This document shows positions 18,320-26,749 of a DNA stretch of 64,000 nucleotides, one piece after another (the stretch's first letter is position 1; the number at the start of each line of letters is the position of its first letter). Origin of the DNA: Nemorincola sp044225795 (GTDB taxonomy: Bacteria > Bacteroidota > Bacteroidia > Chitinophagales > Chitinophagaceae); assembly GCA_044225795.1 (NCBI GenBank), contig JBGAIF010000007.1:62001-126000 (forward strand), written 5' to 3'. The notes below the pieces were generated by a model. It worked only from the letters and a program-made list of their open reading frames with translations, had not been told where the DNA came from and made no database searches. The translations under genes were made by a program, and so were the position numbers.

Positions 18320-19031
18320 ACATCACATTATAGTATGCTGCAGCCGCAATAGCAGCAGTTTCGGTACGCAACCTCTGACCACCCAATGAAATAGATTTGA
18401 AGCCACTGTCCAAACACAACTTTACTTCATCACTTGTAAAATCCCCCTCTGGCCCTATGAGCAGAATTGTAGCCCCTGCCGGTTTCAGTTCTTCGTGGAG
18501 CGGATGCCTCGTGATACCATCAATGCAATGAGCTACCAGCTTATGTTGTGCCTGGCTGTATTTTTTTATCACAGCATGAAGCGGCATCACTTCCGTTAGC
18601 TCAGGAAGATATGATTGTTGCGACTGAAGAATTGCCGACTGAAGAATCTTACTCCAGCGATCTATACGAACATGAGTTTTCTCAGATCGGCTCGCGGTTA
18701 TTGGAATGATCGAAGCAACACCAAGTTCTGTTGCCTTCTCCAGCAGCCATTCATTTCGGCTATTGTTCTTGGTAAATCCTACGGCAAGATGTAACAGTGC
18801 CCCTTGCCTTGGCTGATGTGTCATTTTATCGATCACTACATCACATCTGTGACGCTCGGCAGTTGCAATAATACCCTCAGCTATTATGCCTTTGCCATCT
18901 GTGAGCATCAGCACGTCCTCGGCCTGCATGCGCAGTACCTGCCAGATATGTTTGGCGGTATCGGCATCCAACGACACCTTACCACCTTGTTTCATAGGGC
19001 TGTTACAGAAGAATCGGGGTAATCCGGACAT
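18303..19031 (-). CDS. rsmE: 16S rRNA (uracil(1498)-N(3))-methyltransferase RsmE
   Basis: A 242-aa SPOUT-type methyltransferase acting on U1498 of 16S rRNA. LLIGPEGDFTSDEV and SLGGQRLRTETAAIAA near the C-terminus are the knot motifs that bind SAM, and LPRFFCN at the start is the PUA-like N-domain. I chose the ATG at 19031 because it begins at MSGLPRFF as in homologues; an earlier in-frame start would add 14 odd residues. Downstream DUF4159 overlaps it. Confidence 0.92.
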   Translation of the reverse strand: MSGLPRFFCNSPMKQGGKVSLDADTAKHIWQVLRMQAEDVLMLTDGKGIIAEGIIATAERHRCDVVIDKMTHQPRQGALLHLAVGFTKNNSRNEWLLEKATELGVASIIPITASRSEKTHVRIDRWSKILQSAILQSQQSYLPELTEVMPLHAVIKKYSQAQHKLVAHCIDGITRHPLHEELKPAGATILLIGPEGDFTSDEVKLCLDSGFKSISLGGQRLRTETAAIAAAAYYNVMCDVKK

Positions 19032-19059
19032 GTAGCAAAAATAATTAAATCCTCGAAAA

Positions 19060-19638
19060 TCAGCGCAAAACAAGCTGCTTTTCAGATATCATACGTCTGA
19101 GGTTGATAAGACCATACCTCATACGGCCCAGCGCAGTGTTGATACTGACACCCGTAAGGTCTGATATCTCCTTAAAACTCAGGTCGGCATATATGCGCAG
19201 AACTATTACCTCACGCTGTTCTTCCGGCAGGTCTTCCACCAACTTTCTTACACTGTCATGCACCTGGCGTTTTTCAATACTATCGGAAGCCATATCGCCT
19301 GCTCCAAACAAAACCGAAATATCCTGCCCGTCCGGCAGGGTCACCGGTATTTGTGTACGTGTGCGTCGGAAATGGTCCATACAAAGATTATGTGCAACAC
19401 GAACAGCCCACGGCAGGAACTTACCCTGCTCGGCATAACGGCCTTCTTTTATTGTTTTGATCATTTTCAGAAAGGCATCTTGAAAAATATCTTCTGCAAG
19501 GTACTTGTCTTTTACCAGCATATACACCGAAGTATATACTTTGTCTTTATACCTGTTGATAAGGATCTCCAAAGCGGACTCATGTCCATGAATGTATTTC
19601 TGGATCAGTTCGGCATCCGAAAGTTGGGTGAGCTGCAT
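19060..19638 (-). CDS. ECF-type RNA polymerase sigma factor
   Basis: A 192-aa sigma-70 family protein with only regions 2 and 4. Region 2 contains LAEDIFQDAFLKMIKTI and FLPWAVRVAHNLCMDHFRR (-10 binding and melting); region 4 contains LPEEQREVIVLRIYADLSFKEISDLTGVSINTALGRMRY, a helix-turn-helix for the -35. No anti-sigma gene is adjacent, which is typical of the standalone ECF factors frequent in Bacteroidota. It is followed by rsmE 28 bases later. Confidence 0.92.
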   Translation of the reverse strand: MQLTQLSDAELIQKYIHGHESALEILINRYKDKVYTSVYMLVKDKYLAEDIFQDAFLKMIKTIKEGRYAEQGKFLPWAVRVAHNLCMDHFRRTRTQIPVTLPDGQDISVLFGAGDMASDSIEKRQVHDSVRKLVEDLPEEQREVIVLRIYADLSFKEISDLTGVSINTALGRMRYGLINLRRMISEKQLVLR

Positions 19639-19890
19639 AGCTTCTACTTGGTTTTAACGTTACGTAAAGTTTCACGCCATACGTTAGAATATTTTGATCA
19701 AGTAGATGTTTCTGCTATAGAGATGATATTTAATTAGATAATACTCGCAAAAAAGTTAAAAAAACTGACTTCACCAAGAAAATACCGGATTATTTTACCA
19801 ATTCATTAACCCTTTGTTTATAATAAGACGATGAAAACAGGAAAACCGTTGGTGATCAATTCATATATTTTTTATCGAAACGCGAATTGT

Positions 19891-20853
19891 TTAGTATTTT
19901 CTGTTTATAGCGTAGTTTACCAACTCCTCCATTGCCTTCCTGGCGGTAGTATCAGGGTAGTTGTGCAATATAGCCAGTGCATCGCTGATATACTCTTTCA
20001 TTTTCTGCTCGGCATAGGCAATCCCGCCCGAACGCTGCACTTCACGAATCACTTCGTCCACTTTAGTCCTATCCGTGCTATTATTCTTTACGGTATAGAT
20101 GATCCTACGACGTGTTTCTTTATCTACATTCTGCAAGGTATAGATTAGCGGCAGCGTCATCTTCTTCTCCTTAATATCTATACCTGTTGGCTTTCCTATG
20201 TTATCCTGTCCGTAGTCAAACAGGTCGTCCTTTATCTGGAATGCAATGCCCACCTTCTCACCGAATAAGCGGAACTGCTCTGTGACAGCGGGGTCCTGCC
20301 TCGCAGAATACGCGCCTGCAGAACATGCTGCCGACAAGAGAGATGCAGTTTTAGCACGTATGATATCAAAATAGACCTGTTCATTGATATCCAGCTTTCT
20401 CGCCTTTTCCATCTGCATCAGCTCCCCTTCACTCATCTCCTTTACAGCCCGCGATGTGATCTCCAATATCTTGTAATCCCCGTTCTCGATAGACAACAAC
20501 AACCCCCTGGAAAGCAGGTAATCACCAACAAGTACGGCTATTTTATTCTTCCAGAGCGCGTTCAGAGAAAAGAAATCTCTTCGCTTGGCAGAATTATCAA
20601 CAACGTCATCATGAACAAGTGTGGCTGTATGCAATAGCTCTATCAACGATGCGGCCCGGTGTGATACTTCATTGATGCCCCCTGCGATCTTTGCAGAAAG
20701 AAATACGAACATCGGGCGCATCTGCTTCCCTTTTCGCCTGATAATGAATTGCATGATGTGATCAAGTAACCGATGAGTCGTCTTTACTCTGTCAGCAAAC
20801 TTCTTCTCAAACAATAACAGCTCCTGTCCTATTTCTTTTTGTACGAGCTCCAT
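19891..20853 (-). CDS. Polyprenyl (octaprenyl/solanesyl-like) diphosphate synthase
   Basis: A 320-aa all-trans prenyltransferase that extends FPP with IPP units for the menaquinone side chain. First Asp-rich motif HDDVVDN (81-87), second KDDLFDYG (208-215), plus GKQMRP near residue 42 for IPP binding. No bulky residue pair right before the first motif limits the chain (LLHTATLV), which fits a long product. I start at the ATG at 20853; the longer frame relies on TTG at 20907. It is the only prenyl synthase in the window and might or might not supply GGPP for the carotenoid operon. Confidence 0.88.
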   Translation of the reverse strand: MELVQKEIGQELLLFEKKFADRVKTTHRLLDHIMQFIIRRKGKQMRPMFVFLSAKIAGGINEVSHRAASLIELLHTATLVHDDVVDNSAKRRDFFSLNALWKNKIAVLVGDYLLSRGLLLSIENGDYKILEITSRAVKEMSEGELMQMEKARKLDINEQVYFDIIRAKTASLLSAACSAGAYSARQDPAVTEQFRLFGEKVGIAFQIKDDLFDYGQDNIGKPTGIDIKEKKMTLPLIYTLQNVDKETRRRIIYTVKNNSTDRTKVDEVIREVQRSGGIAYAEQKMKEYISDALAILHNYPDTTARKAMEELVNYAINRKY

Positions 20854-20977
20854 CAGGGAAATCGGTCGTATTTGGTGTAAAAGTCGAAATAAGAATTTGA
20901 TTCGCAATAAATATTTTTATTGGCACAATGATTGCTCATAATAAAATGCACAAATAGCAGTTAATTTTATCGGGCAG

Positions 20978-21009
20978 TTTGTTTTTTGTTGTGATGAGGT
21001 ATACCTTTA
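20978..21009 (+). promoter_or_regulatory. Promoter of the OmpA-like gene (TTTG-N20-TACCTTTA)
   Basis: TTTG at 20978-20981 and TACCTTTA at 21002-21009 have 20-bp spacing. The expected start leaves a leader of about 40 bases before the ATG at 21056. Confidence 0.65.
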
Positions 21010-21055
21010 CTACACATTTACAGCTGTTAAAAAGTCAAATATAAATTTCCGGATT

Positions 21056-22780
21056 ATGCTTAGAATGAAGTACTTCTTACTAACCACTTTATTAGTTACT
21101 TCCCTCTCACAGCTTTTTGCCCAGGAAAGCGCTCCGCAGGCAGGCCAGAATGGTACTGCCGCACCTCAATGGTCGAACAGAGATATGACATACAGGGGAA
21201 AGAACTATGATGTACTTGACTCTTCATATTATCCTAAAGGCAAAGCCAGCAAGCAGTTCCATAAATACATAGACCACCAGGAAATATTTCCGCCCAAACC
21301 CCGGAATAAATGGGAAGTGGGCTTGGGTGGCGGTCTGTATAATATCATAGGAAATGTGCCAACGGTTATGCTGTGGAATGGAGGTGGCTGGGGCCTGAAT
21401 GCCAATGTACGGAAGTCGATCGGCTACATTTTCTCTATGCGCATGCAATTCATTTATGGTGTTGCCAAGAACCTCGATCTTCAGCCAACTGCCAATTATG
21501 ACGCACCGTATACAACGTTTGGGTATACACCTCGCCAGAACTCAACTGCGGGAGTTCCTGCTAACCCGATCTACAGGTCTACACGCATGGAAGCAACTAC
21601 CGCCTCTCTCGACCTCATGTTCAATGCCTACAATATCAACTTCCATAATGCACGTAATAAGGTTGCTTTCTTCGGATACTTCGGCATAGGTGCCCTTGGA
21701 TACAAGACTTGGGTGAATGCTCTTGACCCGAATTTTCAACCGTATAATTTTGGAAGTATAGTTACCAATCCATCAGAGAAGAATCCTAAGATCCGCAAGG
21801 CTCTGCGTAAGAAAATGGACAAAACTTACGAAAGCGCCGCCGATAACGATGGTGGTGCCATGTTCATGAAGAAACGGCTTGACTTTGCACCAAGCATTGG
21901 TGCTGGTGTACAGTATAAACTGAACAAAAAGATCAATATCCAGTTGGAAGAGAGGTATATGCTACCCTCCGACGGATACCTTGATGGAACTGTATATGGC
22001 AGGTCTCTGGGAAATAGTCCCGCAACAGGCCGTGTCACTGATAGGGTAAATTATTTCTCCTTTAGCCTTAACTACAACATCAACACTAAAAAGAAATCCG
22101 TGGAGCCCCTTTACTGGATCAATCCTTTGGATCACGGATACAGCGAGTTGTCTTACCCTCGTCATATGATACTCCCGAACCCCGTACTGCCTGACGAAGA
22201 CAATGACGGAATCACAGACCAGTTCGATAAATGTCCTAAAACACCTAAAGGAGTTGCTGTCGATGCTCACGGTTGCCCGCTGGATACTGATGGCGATGGT
22301 GTACCTGATTATAAGGACAAACAACTGATTACACCTACCGAGTGCCAGCCCGTAGACGCTGATGGTGTAGGTAAGTGTCCTTGTCCCGACGGCTGTAAGG
22401 ATATCATGGGCACCGGAGGCAAAAATGGTGCATGCGGTAATATTGGAGCAGGCACTGTGCTGTTCACAGCCGGCTCTAACCATATCAGTACGGGTACAGA
22501 AGCGCAATTGGCAGTACTGGCATCTCAGATGCAGGCTAGCCCTCTGTGCAAAGTGGTGATAGTTGGTGGTGGCAATGGCAGCAAAGTGAAAGAACAACAT
22601 TCATGGGAGCATGTGAATGCTATCATTGAACACATGAGCGAAAAGAACAACATTAGCCGCGATCGATTCATATTCAAATATGGAGAGGCGGGCGATGAGA
22701 ACATTGTTACATACAGGGTTGCCAATGCTGACGAACAAGGCACATCCAATGTTCCTCCTCCACACCCCGACCTGAAATAA
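21056..22780 (+). CDS. OmpA-family outer membrane protein with thrombospondin type 3 repeats
   Basis: A 574-aa exported protein with a signal peptide (LLTTLLVTSLSQLFAQ). Residues about 60-365 are rich in alternating hydrophobic strands typical of an outer-membrane barrel. Then come Asp-rich calcium-binding repeats (DEDNDGITDQFDKCPKTP and DTDGDGVPDYKDK), a Cys-rich stretch (CPCPDGCKDIMG), and a C-terminal OmpA-like region (VLFTAGSNHIS, VVIVGGGNGSKVKEQ) that normally binds peptidoglycan. The C-terminal domain is divergent and its Arg/Asp ligand pair is not obvious. An ATG at 21065 is an equally good start. A terminator follows at 22792-22838. Confidence 0.85.
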   Translation: MLRMKYFLLTTLLVTSLSQLFAQESAPQAGQNGTAAPQWSNRDMTYRGKNYDVLDSSYYPKGKASKQFHKYIDHQEIFPPKPRNKWEVGLGGGLYNIIGNVPTVMLWNGGGWGLNANVRKSIGYIFSMRMQFIYGVAKNLDLQPTANYDAPYTTFGYTPRQNSTAGVPANPIYRSTRMEATTASLDLMFNAYNINFHNARNKVAFFGYFGIGALGYKTWVNALDPNFQPYNFGSIVTNPSEKNPKIRKALRKKMDKTYESAADNDGGAMFMKKRLDFAPSIGAGVQYKLNKKINIQLEERYMLPSDGYLDGTVYGRSLGNSPATGRVTDRVNYFSFSLNYNINTKKKSVEPLYWINPLDHGYSELSYPRHMILPNPVLPDEDNDGITDQFDKCPKTPKGVAVDAHGCPLDTDGDGVPDYKDKQLITPTECQPVDADGVGKCPCPDGCKDIMGTGGKNGACGNIGAGTVLFTAGSNHISTGTEAQLAVLASQMQASPLCKVVIVGGGNGSKVKEQHSWEHVNAIIEHMSEKNNISRDRFIFKYGEAGDENIVTYRVANADEQGTSNVPPPHPDLK

Positions 22781-22791
22781 AGATATGACAG

Positions 22792-22838
22792 AACTAAAAT
22801 AAAGAAGCCGCTCTGTGAGCAGCTTCTTTATTTTAGTT
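22792..22838. terminator. Bidirectional terminator between convergent genes
   Basis: A perfect 17-bp inverted repeat, AACTAAAATAAAGAAGC at 22792-22808 and its complement at 22822-22838, encloses a short GC step (GCT/AGC) and TGTG loop. A and T tracts flank both sides, so it can end the OmpA-like gene and the leftward lipoprotein gene. Confidence 0.85.
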
Positions 22839-22848
22839 TATTACAAGA

Positions 22849-23328
22849 TCAAGGCATTGCTACATTGAACGAGCCATTCACATTATAAATGTCTGCAGAG
22901 AAGTAAAAATCGCCTATCAGCGAATAATTGGCATTGCTGGTGATATTTACGTCGCCGTAAGTGGCATAAAACCTGGTTGTACCCTTGTAGTAGGTTGCAG
23001 TAACATACGGTGGATTGATGATATACTTCTGCGGCCCCGTATAGTTGTAAATGTTGAACACAATTGTGCTGGGATCTCCGTTGCCTTTGCTGATCGCTGT
23101 GATCATCAGGTTCACTTTCCCGGAATCATTACCTGAATTTTTTACACGATATCCAAAAACCGAGTCTGCTTTCCAGTCAGTTCCGTTAATTGCAGCGGTC
23201 ATAAAAACGAGAGAGTCCAGATTATTGTTAGGCTGAACACTATTACCATTGGCCGGTCCTGATGGCTTTTTACAGGCACCATAACCAACAGCAAGCATGA
23301 CTGAAGAAAGGATCAATAGCTTTTTCAT
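22849..23328 (-). CDS. Small lipoprotein of unknown function (paralogue of 23382-23846)
   Basis: A 159-aa protein with a lipoprotein signal (VGYGAC, Cys19) followed by KKPSGPANG. The mature part begins with a low-complexity Asn-rich linker and continues with MTAAINGTDWKADSVFGY, a pattern seen in DUF6252-like Bacteroidota lipoproteins, and ends GDFYFSADIYNVNGSFNVAMP. That C-terminal pattern (G-x-F-x-F ... G-x-F-x-V-x-x-P) recurs in the next gene, so they look like divergent paralogues. Function unknown. Confidence 0.7.
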   Translation of the reverse strand: MKKLLILSSVMLAVGYGACKKPSGPANGNSVQPNNNLDSLVFMTAAINGTDWKADSVFGYRVKNSGNDSGKVNLMITAISKGNGDPSTIVFNIYNYTGPQKYIINPPYVTATYYKGTTRFYATYGDVNITSNANYSLIGDFYFSADIYNVNGSFNVAMP

Positions 23329-23381
23329 AGCCTGATTAAGCTGTAATAAAGATAACGCTAAAACGATGATTTTCGTATCTG

Positions 23382-23846
23382 CTAAGGCTTGCCTACACTA
23401 AAGGCACCATTCTTCACAACGATCCCATCGGTAGTTGTGAACGAGAAATACCCCTCAAGATGGTCTGAATAAATATGTGTAATAGATACTACACCCGCGG
23501 CAGCTACGCTTTTCACATTTGAATGCAGATAATAAGCTCCAGCCTCACTCCTTACAACAGAATACGTACCTGTGACATTTTTGTACTTATTCACATACAG
23601 CACTATCTTATCATTGTGTGCTGTCTGATCTGAAGTTTTGGCTATGATCAGCAAGCCTGTGATACTATCATGTGCCTGAGAATCAAGAGTAGCCGGATAT
23701 ACGGTCTCAGCAGTAAATTTATAGGAGCCGATGTCGGCGGTAAGGGACGGATCAATAGTCGTATGGTAAGGTTGATTCTTAATACAACCAGATATTACAG
23801 CAAAACAACATACCAATACTAATGCCAGGAAACGCCCTTTTTTCAT
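23382..23846 (-). CDS. Small lipoprotein of unknown function (paralogue of 22849-23328)
   Basis: A 154-aa protein with a lipobox VISGC (Cys21). The mature chain has a beta-rich look, and its end EGYFSFTTTDGIVVKNGAFSVGKP matches the end of the downstream neighbour in pattern. The two genes lie 53 bases apart in the same direction and probably share a transcript. No known domain is recognised. Confidence 0.7.
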   Translation of the reverse strand: MKKGRFLALVLVCCFAVISGCIKNQPYHTTIDPSLTADIGSYKFTAETVYPATLDSQAHDSITGLLIIAKTSDQTAHNDKIVLYVNKYKNVTGTYSVVRSEAGAYYLHSNVKSVAAAGVVSITHIYSDHLEGYFSFTTTDGIVVKNGAFSVGKP

Positions 23847-23937
23847 AAACCGAAGTTTGCGCTAAGATAACTCAAAATAATTTTAAAAATCAACACTTGA
23901 CATTTTTTATTAGCTTTACATGATTAAAATAAACAAC

Positions 23938-24330
23938 ATGAACTGGAAGCTGATATTAGGGTTATCATTATGGGGGCTTTTAATGGGGCTTGCAACAACT
24001 TATATCATATCAGCCAAATATGAACCCGTTTGCTGGCTCGTAATTTTCCTTATATCTGCTCACCGTATTGCTGAATATGCTATCGAAAGATATTTTCTGC
24101 ATGGATTCTTCACCGGTCTTTTCGATAGTATCTGGATGGGAATAGTACATTCAGCTTTTTCGGCTGACTATTACACAAAAAATGTTGATGCAGCTCACAA
24201 TTTTGCCCGTATGGTAGATCAATGGCACGTGTCTAATACTGTAGCTATGCTCATCATGAGCCTTATCATTGGCGCTGCATCCGGCCTTGTACTGGGTTTA
24301 TTCTCGTACATAGCATCCAAGATATTCTGA
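23938..24330 (+). CDS. Hypothetical membrane protein
   Basis: A 130-aa protein from the ATG at 23938 (MNWKLILGLSLWG); an in-frame ATG at 23920 is also possible. It has about four hydrophobic helices (residues 5-25, 32-52, 62-75, 108-128) with a polar loop (SADYYTKNVDAAHNFARMVDQWH) between the third and fourth. I recognise no family. It stands alone between lipoproteins and lptB. Confidence 0.65.
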   Translation: MNWKLILGLSLWGLLMGLATTYIISAKYEPVCWLVIFLISAHRIAEYAIERYFLHGFFTGLFDSIWMGIVHSAFSADYYTKNVDAAHNFARMVDQWHVSNTVAMLIMSLIIGAASGLVLGLFSYIASKIF

Positions 24331-24433
24331 TGAGTAGTTATTCCTATGACTGTCAATTGTTAAACTATCGAGAAATAACTATACCGGAATCTATAAGCTT
24401 GACTGCTAACGCCCTGTTTTAGCCCATGTTTGT

Positions 24434-24441
24434 TATTTTTG
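24434..24441 (+). promoter_or_regulatory. -7 promoter box TATTTTTG before lptB
   Basis: This matches TAnnTTTG and lies 16 bases before the TTG start at 24458. No TTTG is present at the expected -33 distance, so activity may need an activator or another sigma contact. Confidence 0.5.
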
Positions 24442-24457
24442 CACAAAAGGGCCTGAA

Positions 24458-25207
24458 TTGAGGATATACACACAAGGACTTGTAAAACAATACGGTAAAC
24501 GCACGGTAGTAAACAATGTGTCGTTTGACGTGAACCAAGGTGAGATAGTTGGATTGCTGGGGCCTAATGGCGCAGGTAAGACCACGTCTTTCTACATGGT
24601 GGTAGGGCTTGTGAAACCCGACCAGGGTGAAGTATTCCTTGACGATCTGAACATTACCAAACTGCCCATGTACAAAAGGGCACAAATGGGTATTGGTTAT
24701 CTTCCCCAGGAAGCTTCTATCTTCCGTAAGCTGTCGGTGGAAGATAACATTGCAGCCGTATTGGAAATGACGAAAATGACCAAAGGCGAACAAAAGGCCA
24801 AATTACAGGAGCTACTGGATGAGTTTCACCTGAATCACGTAAGAAAAAGCAACGGAGATGTATTGAGCGGAGGTGAGCGCAGAAGAACTGAAATAGCGCG
24901 GGCACTTGCAGTTAACCCTAAATTCATATTGTTGGATGAGCCATTTGCAGGTATAGACCCTATAGCCGTTGAGGATATTCAAAGTATTGTCGCCACGCTT
25001 AAATACAAGAATATTGGCATTCTTATCACAGACCACAATGTACAGGAGACGCTCTCCATCACAGACAGAGCATACCTCCTTTTTGAAGGCAAAATATTAA
25101 AAGCCGGCACAGCGGAGGACCTTGCTGCAGATGAACAGGTGCGAAGGGTTTATCTCGGTCAAAACTTTGAATTGAAACGAAAAACACCAAAGCCGATCGG
25201 CCAATAA
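24458..25207 (+). CDS. lptB: LPS export ABC transporter ATP-binding protein LptB
   Basis: A 249-aa ABC ATPase that powers LPS extraction by LptFG from the inner membrane. Walker A GPNGAGKTT (35-43), Q-loop GYLPQEASIFRKL, signature LSGGERRR, Walker B FILLDEPFAGIDP and the switch His in TDHNVQETL are all present, and the whole is LptB-like rather than a generic ABC. The start is TTG at 24458, giving MRIYTQGLVKQYGKR, the family N-terminus; no ATG fits. The partner genes are not in this window. Confidence 0.94.
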   Translation: MRIYTQGLVKQYGKRTVVNNVSFDVNQGEIVGLLGPNGAGKTTSFYMVVGLVKPDQGEVFLDDLNITKLPMYKRAQMGIGYLPQEASIFRKLSVEDNIAAVLEMTKMTKGEQKAKLQELLDEFHLNHVRKSNGDVLSGGERRRTEIARALAVNPKFILLDEPFAGIDPIAVEDIQSIVATLKYKNIGILITDHNVQETLSITDRAYLLFEGKILKAGTAEDLAADEQVRRVYLGQNFELKRKTPKPIGQ

Positions 25208-25234
25208 CACCTGTTGCCCACATAATTACAGATA

Positions 25235-26749
25235 ATGAGTATAATTAGTCCCGCATTCAAAGGTTTGATCAAATTGCGCCAAAGCGCAATTGATAACTTC
25301 ATGCACAATCCCATAGATACACAACAGCAGGTATTCAACCACCTGATAGGATCGGCGCAATTCACAGAGTACGGGAAAAGATACAATTTTGAACATATCA
25401 ACAGTATTGCTGAGTTTCAAAAGAACGTACCCATCAACGATTACGAAACGCTAAAACCATATATACATCGCATATTAGAGGGCAACCAGAATATTCTTTG
25501 GCCGTCCCCGATCACATGGTTTGCTAAATCGAGCGGTACTACCAGCGATAAAAGCAAATTCATCCCGGTCAGTAAAGAATCAATGGACGATACCCATTTC
25601 AGAAGTGGTAAAGATGTCCTTGCCTTGTATATGCGCGACAACCCACAGTCCAACGTTACTTCCGGCAAGTGCCTTGTATTAGGTGGCAGCCACCAGATAA
25701 ATCAGCTGAATGGAGCCTCATTTTTCGGAGACCTGTCTGCTGTAATGCTACAGAACATGCCCCTGGCCGGTCAGCTCTTCAGGCTTCCGGAGCTCTCCAT
25801 CGCGCTAATGAACGAATGGGAAGAAAAGATAGAGCGCATGGCACACAGCACTATACAGGAGAATGTAACATATATAGCCGGCGTACCTACATGGACAACT
25901 GTACTTATAAAAAGGATATTTGAGATAACTGGCACCAACAACTTGCTCGATATATGGCCAAACCTTGAGCTGTATATTCATGGCGGTGTTAACTTTACGC
26001 CATATCGCAGGCAATTCGAGCAGTTCATCCCGTCTCCGAATATGCACTACAGGGAAACTTATAATGCATCCGAAGGCTTTTTTGCAGCGCAAGACAGAGA
26101 AGATGAGGAAGGTATGTTGCTGTTTTTGAATCATGGCATATTCTATGAGTTCATGCCAATGGAGGAGTATGGAAAAGAACAGCCACGCACACTGACATTG
26201 AAAGAAGTGCAGCTATATAAGAATTATGCAATTGTTATCAGTACCAATGGCGGGCTGTGGCGTTACATAGTTGGAGATACGATCCAGTTCACTTCGCTGG
26301 ATCCGTTCCGCATCAAGGTTTCAGGCCGCCTGAAGCACTTTATCAACGCCTTTGGAGAAGAACTGATTGTAGACAATGCAGATAATGCTATTGCGATAGC
26401 CTGTGCCGAAACGGGAGCCATTGTTTCAGACTACTCTGCTGCTCCTGTATACATGACGGACAGTAGCAATGGTGCCCATGAATGGATCATAGAGTTTGAA
26501 TACCTGCCCGTTCCGCTGGATACTTTTACCACATTGCTCGACAAATCGCTGCAAGCCATTAACTCAGACTACGAAGCAAAGCGACATAAAGATATTGCAT
26601 TACGCAAGCCAATAGTTCACCAAATGCCATTAGATGGCTTCAAACGCTGGCTGAAAGACAAAGGCAAGTTGGGTGGACAGCATAAGGTCCCGCGTCTAAG
26701 CAATGAACGCAAGCATATTGAAGAAATGCTGCAATACTTGAATAAGTAA
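25235..26749 (+). CDS. GH3-family (auxin-responsive promoter-like) acyl-adenylating protein
   Basis: A 504-aa cytoplasmic protein of the GH3 family, which in plants conjugates amino acids to acyl-adenylated hormones and belongs to the ANL adenylating superfamily. The ATP/AMP-binding loop FAKSSGTTSDKSKFIPVS is at about residues 90-107, followed by YNASEGFFAAQ (the second nucleotide motif) and GLWRYIVGDTIQFTSLDPFRIKVSGR (hinge). The bacterial substrates are unknown; no neighbour points to a pathway. It starts 27 bases after lptB and abuts the next convergent gene with no spacer. Confidence 0.9.
   Translation: MSIISPAFKGLIKLRQSAIDNFMHNPIDTQQQVFNHLIGSAQFTEYGKRYNFEHINSIAEFQKNVPINDYETLKPYIHRILEGNQNILWPSPITWFAKSSGTTSDKSKFIPVSKESMDDTHFRSGKDVLALYMRDNPQSNVTSGKCLVLGGSHQINQLNGASFFGDLSAVMLQNMPLAGQLFRLPELSIALMNEWEEKIERMAHSTIQENVTYIAGVPTWTTVLIKRIFEITGTNNLLDIWPNLELYIHGGVNFTPYRRQFEQFIPSPNMHYRETYNASEGFFAAQDREDEEGMLLFLNHGIFYEFMPMEEYGKEQPRTLTLKEVQLYKNYAIVISTNGGLWRYIVGDTIQFTSLDPFRIKVSGRLKHFINAFGEELIVDNADNAIAIACAETGAIVSDYSAAPVYMTDSSNGAHEWIIEFEYLPVPLDTFTTLLDKSLQAINSDYEAKRHKDIALRKPIVHQMPLDGFKRWLKDKGKLGGQHKVPRLSNERKHIEEMLQYLNK

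Noticed and set aside
19831..20148. 105-codon plus-strand frame overlapping the prenyl synthase end
   Set aside because: Antisense to a conserved enzyme, Cys/His-rich without pattern.
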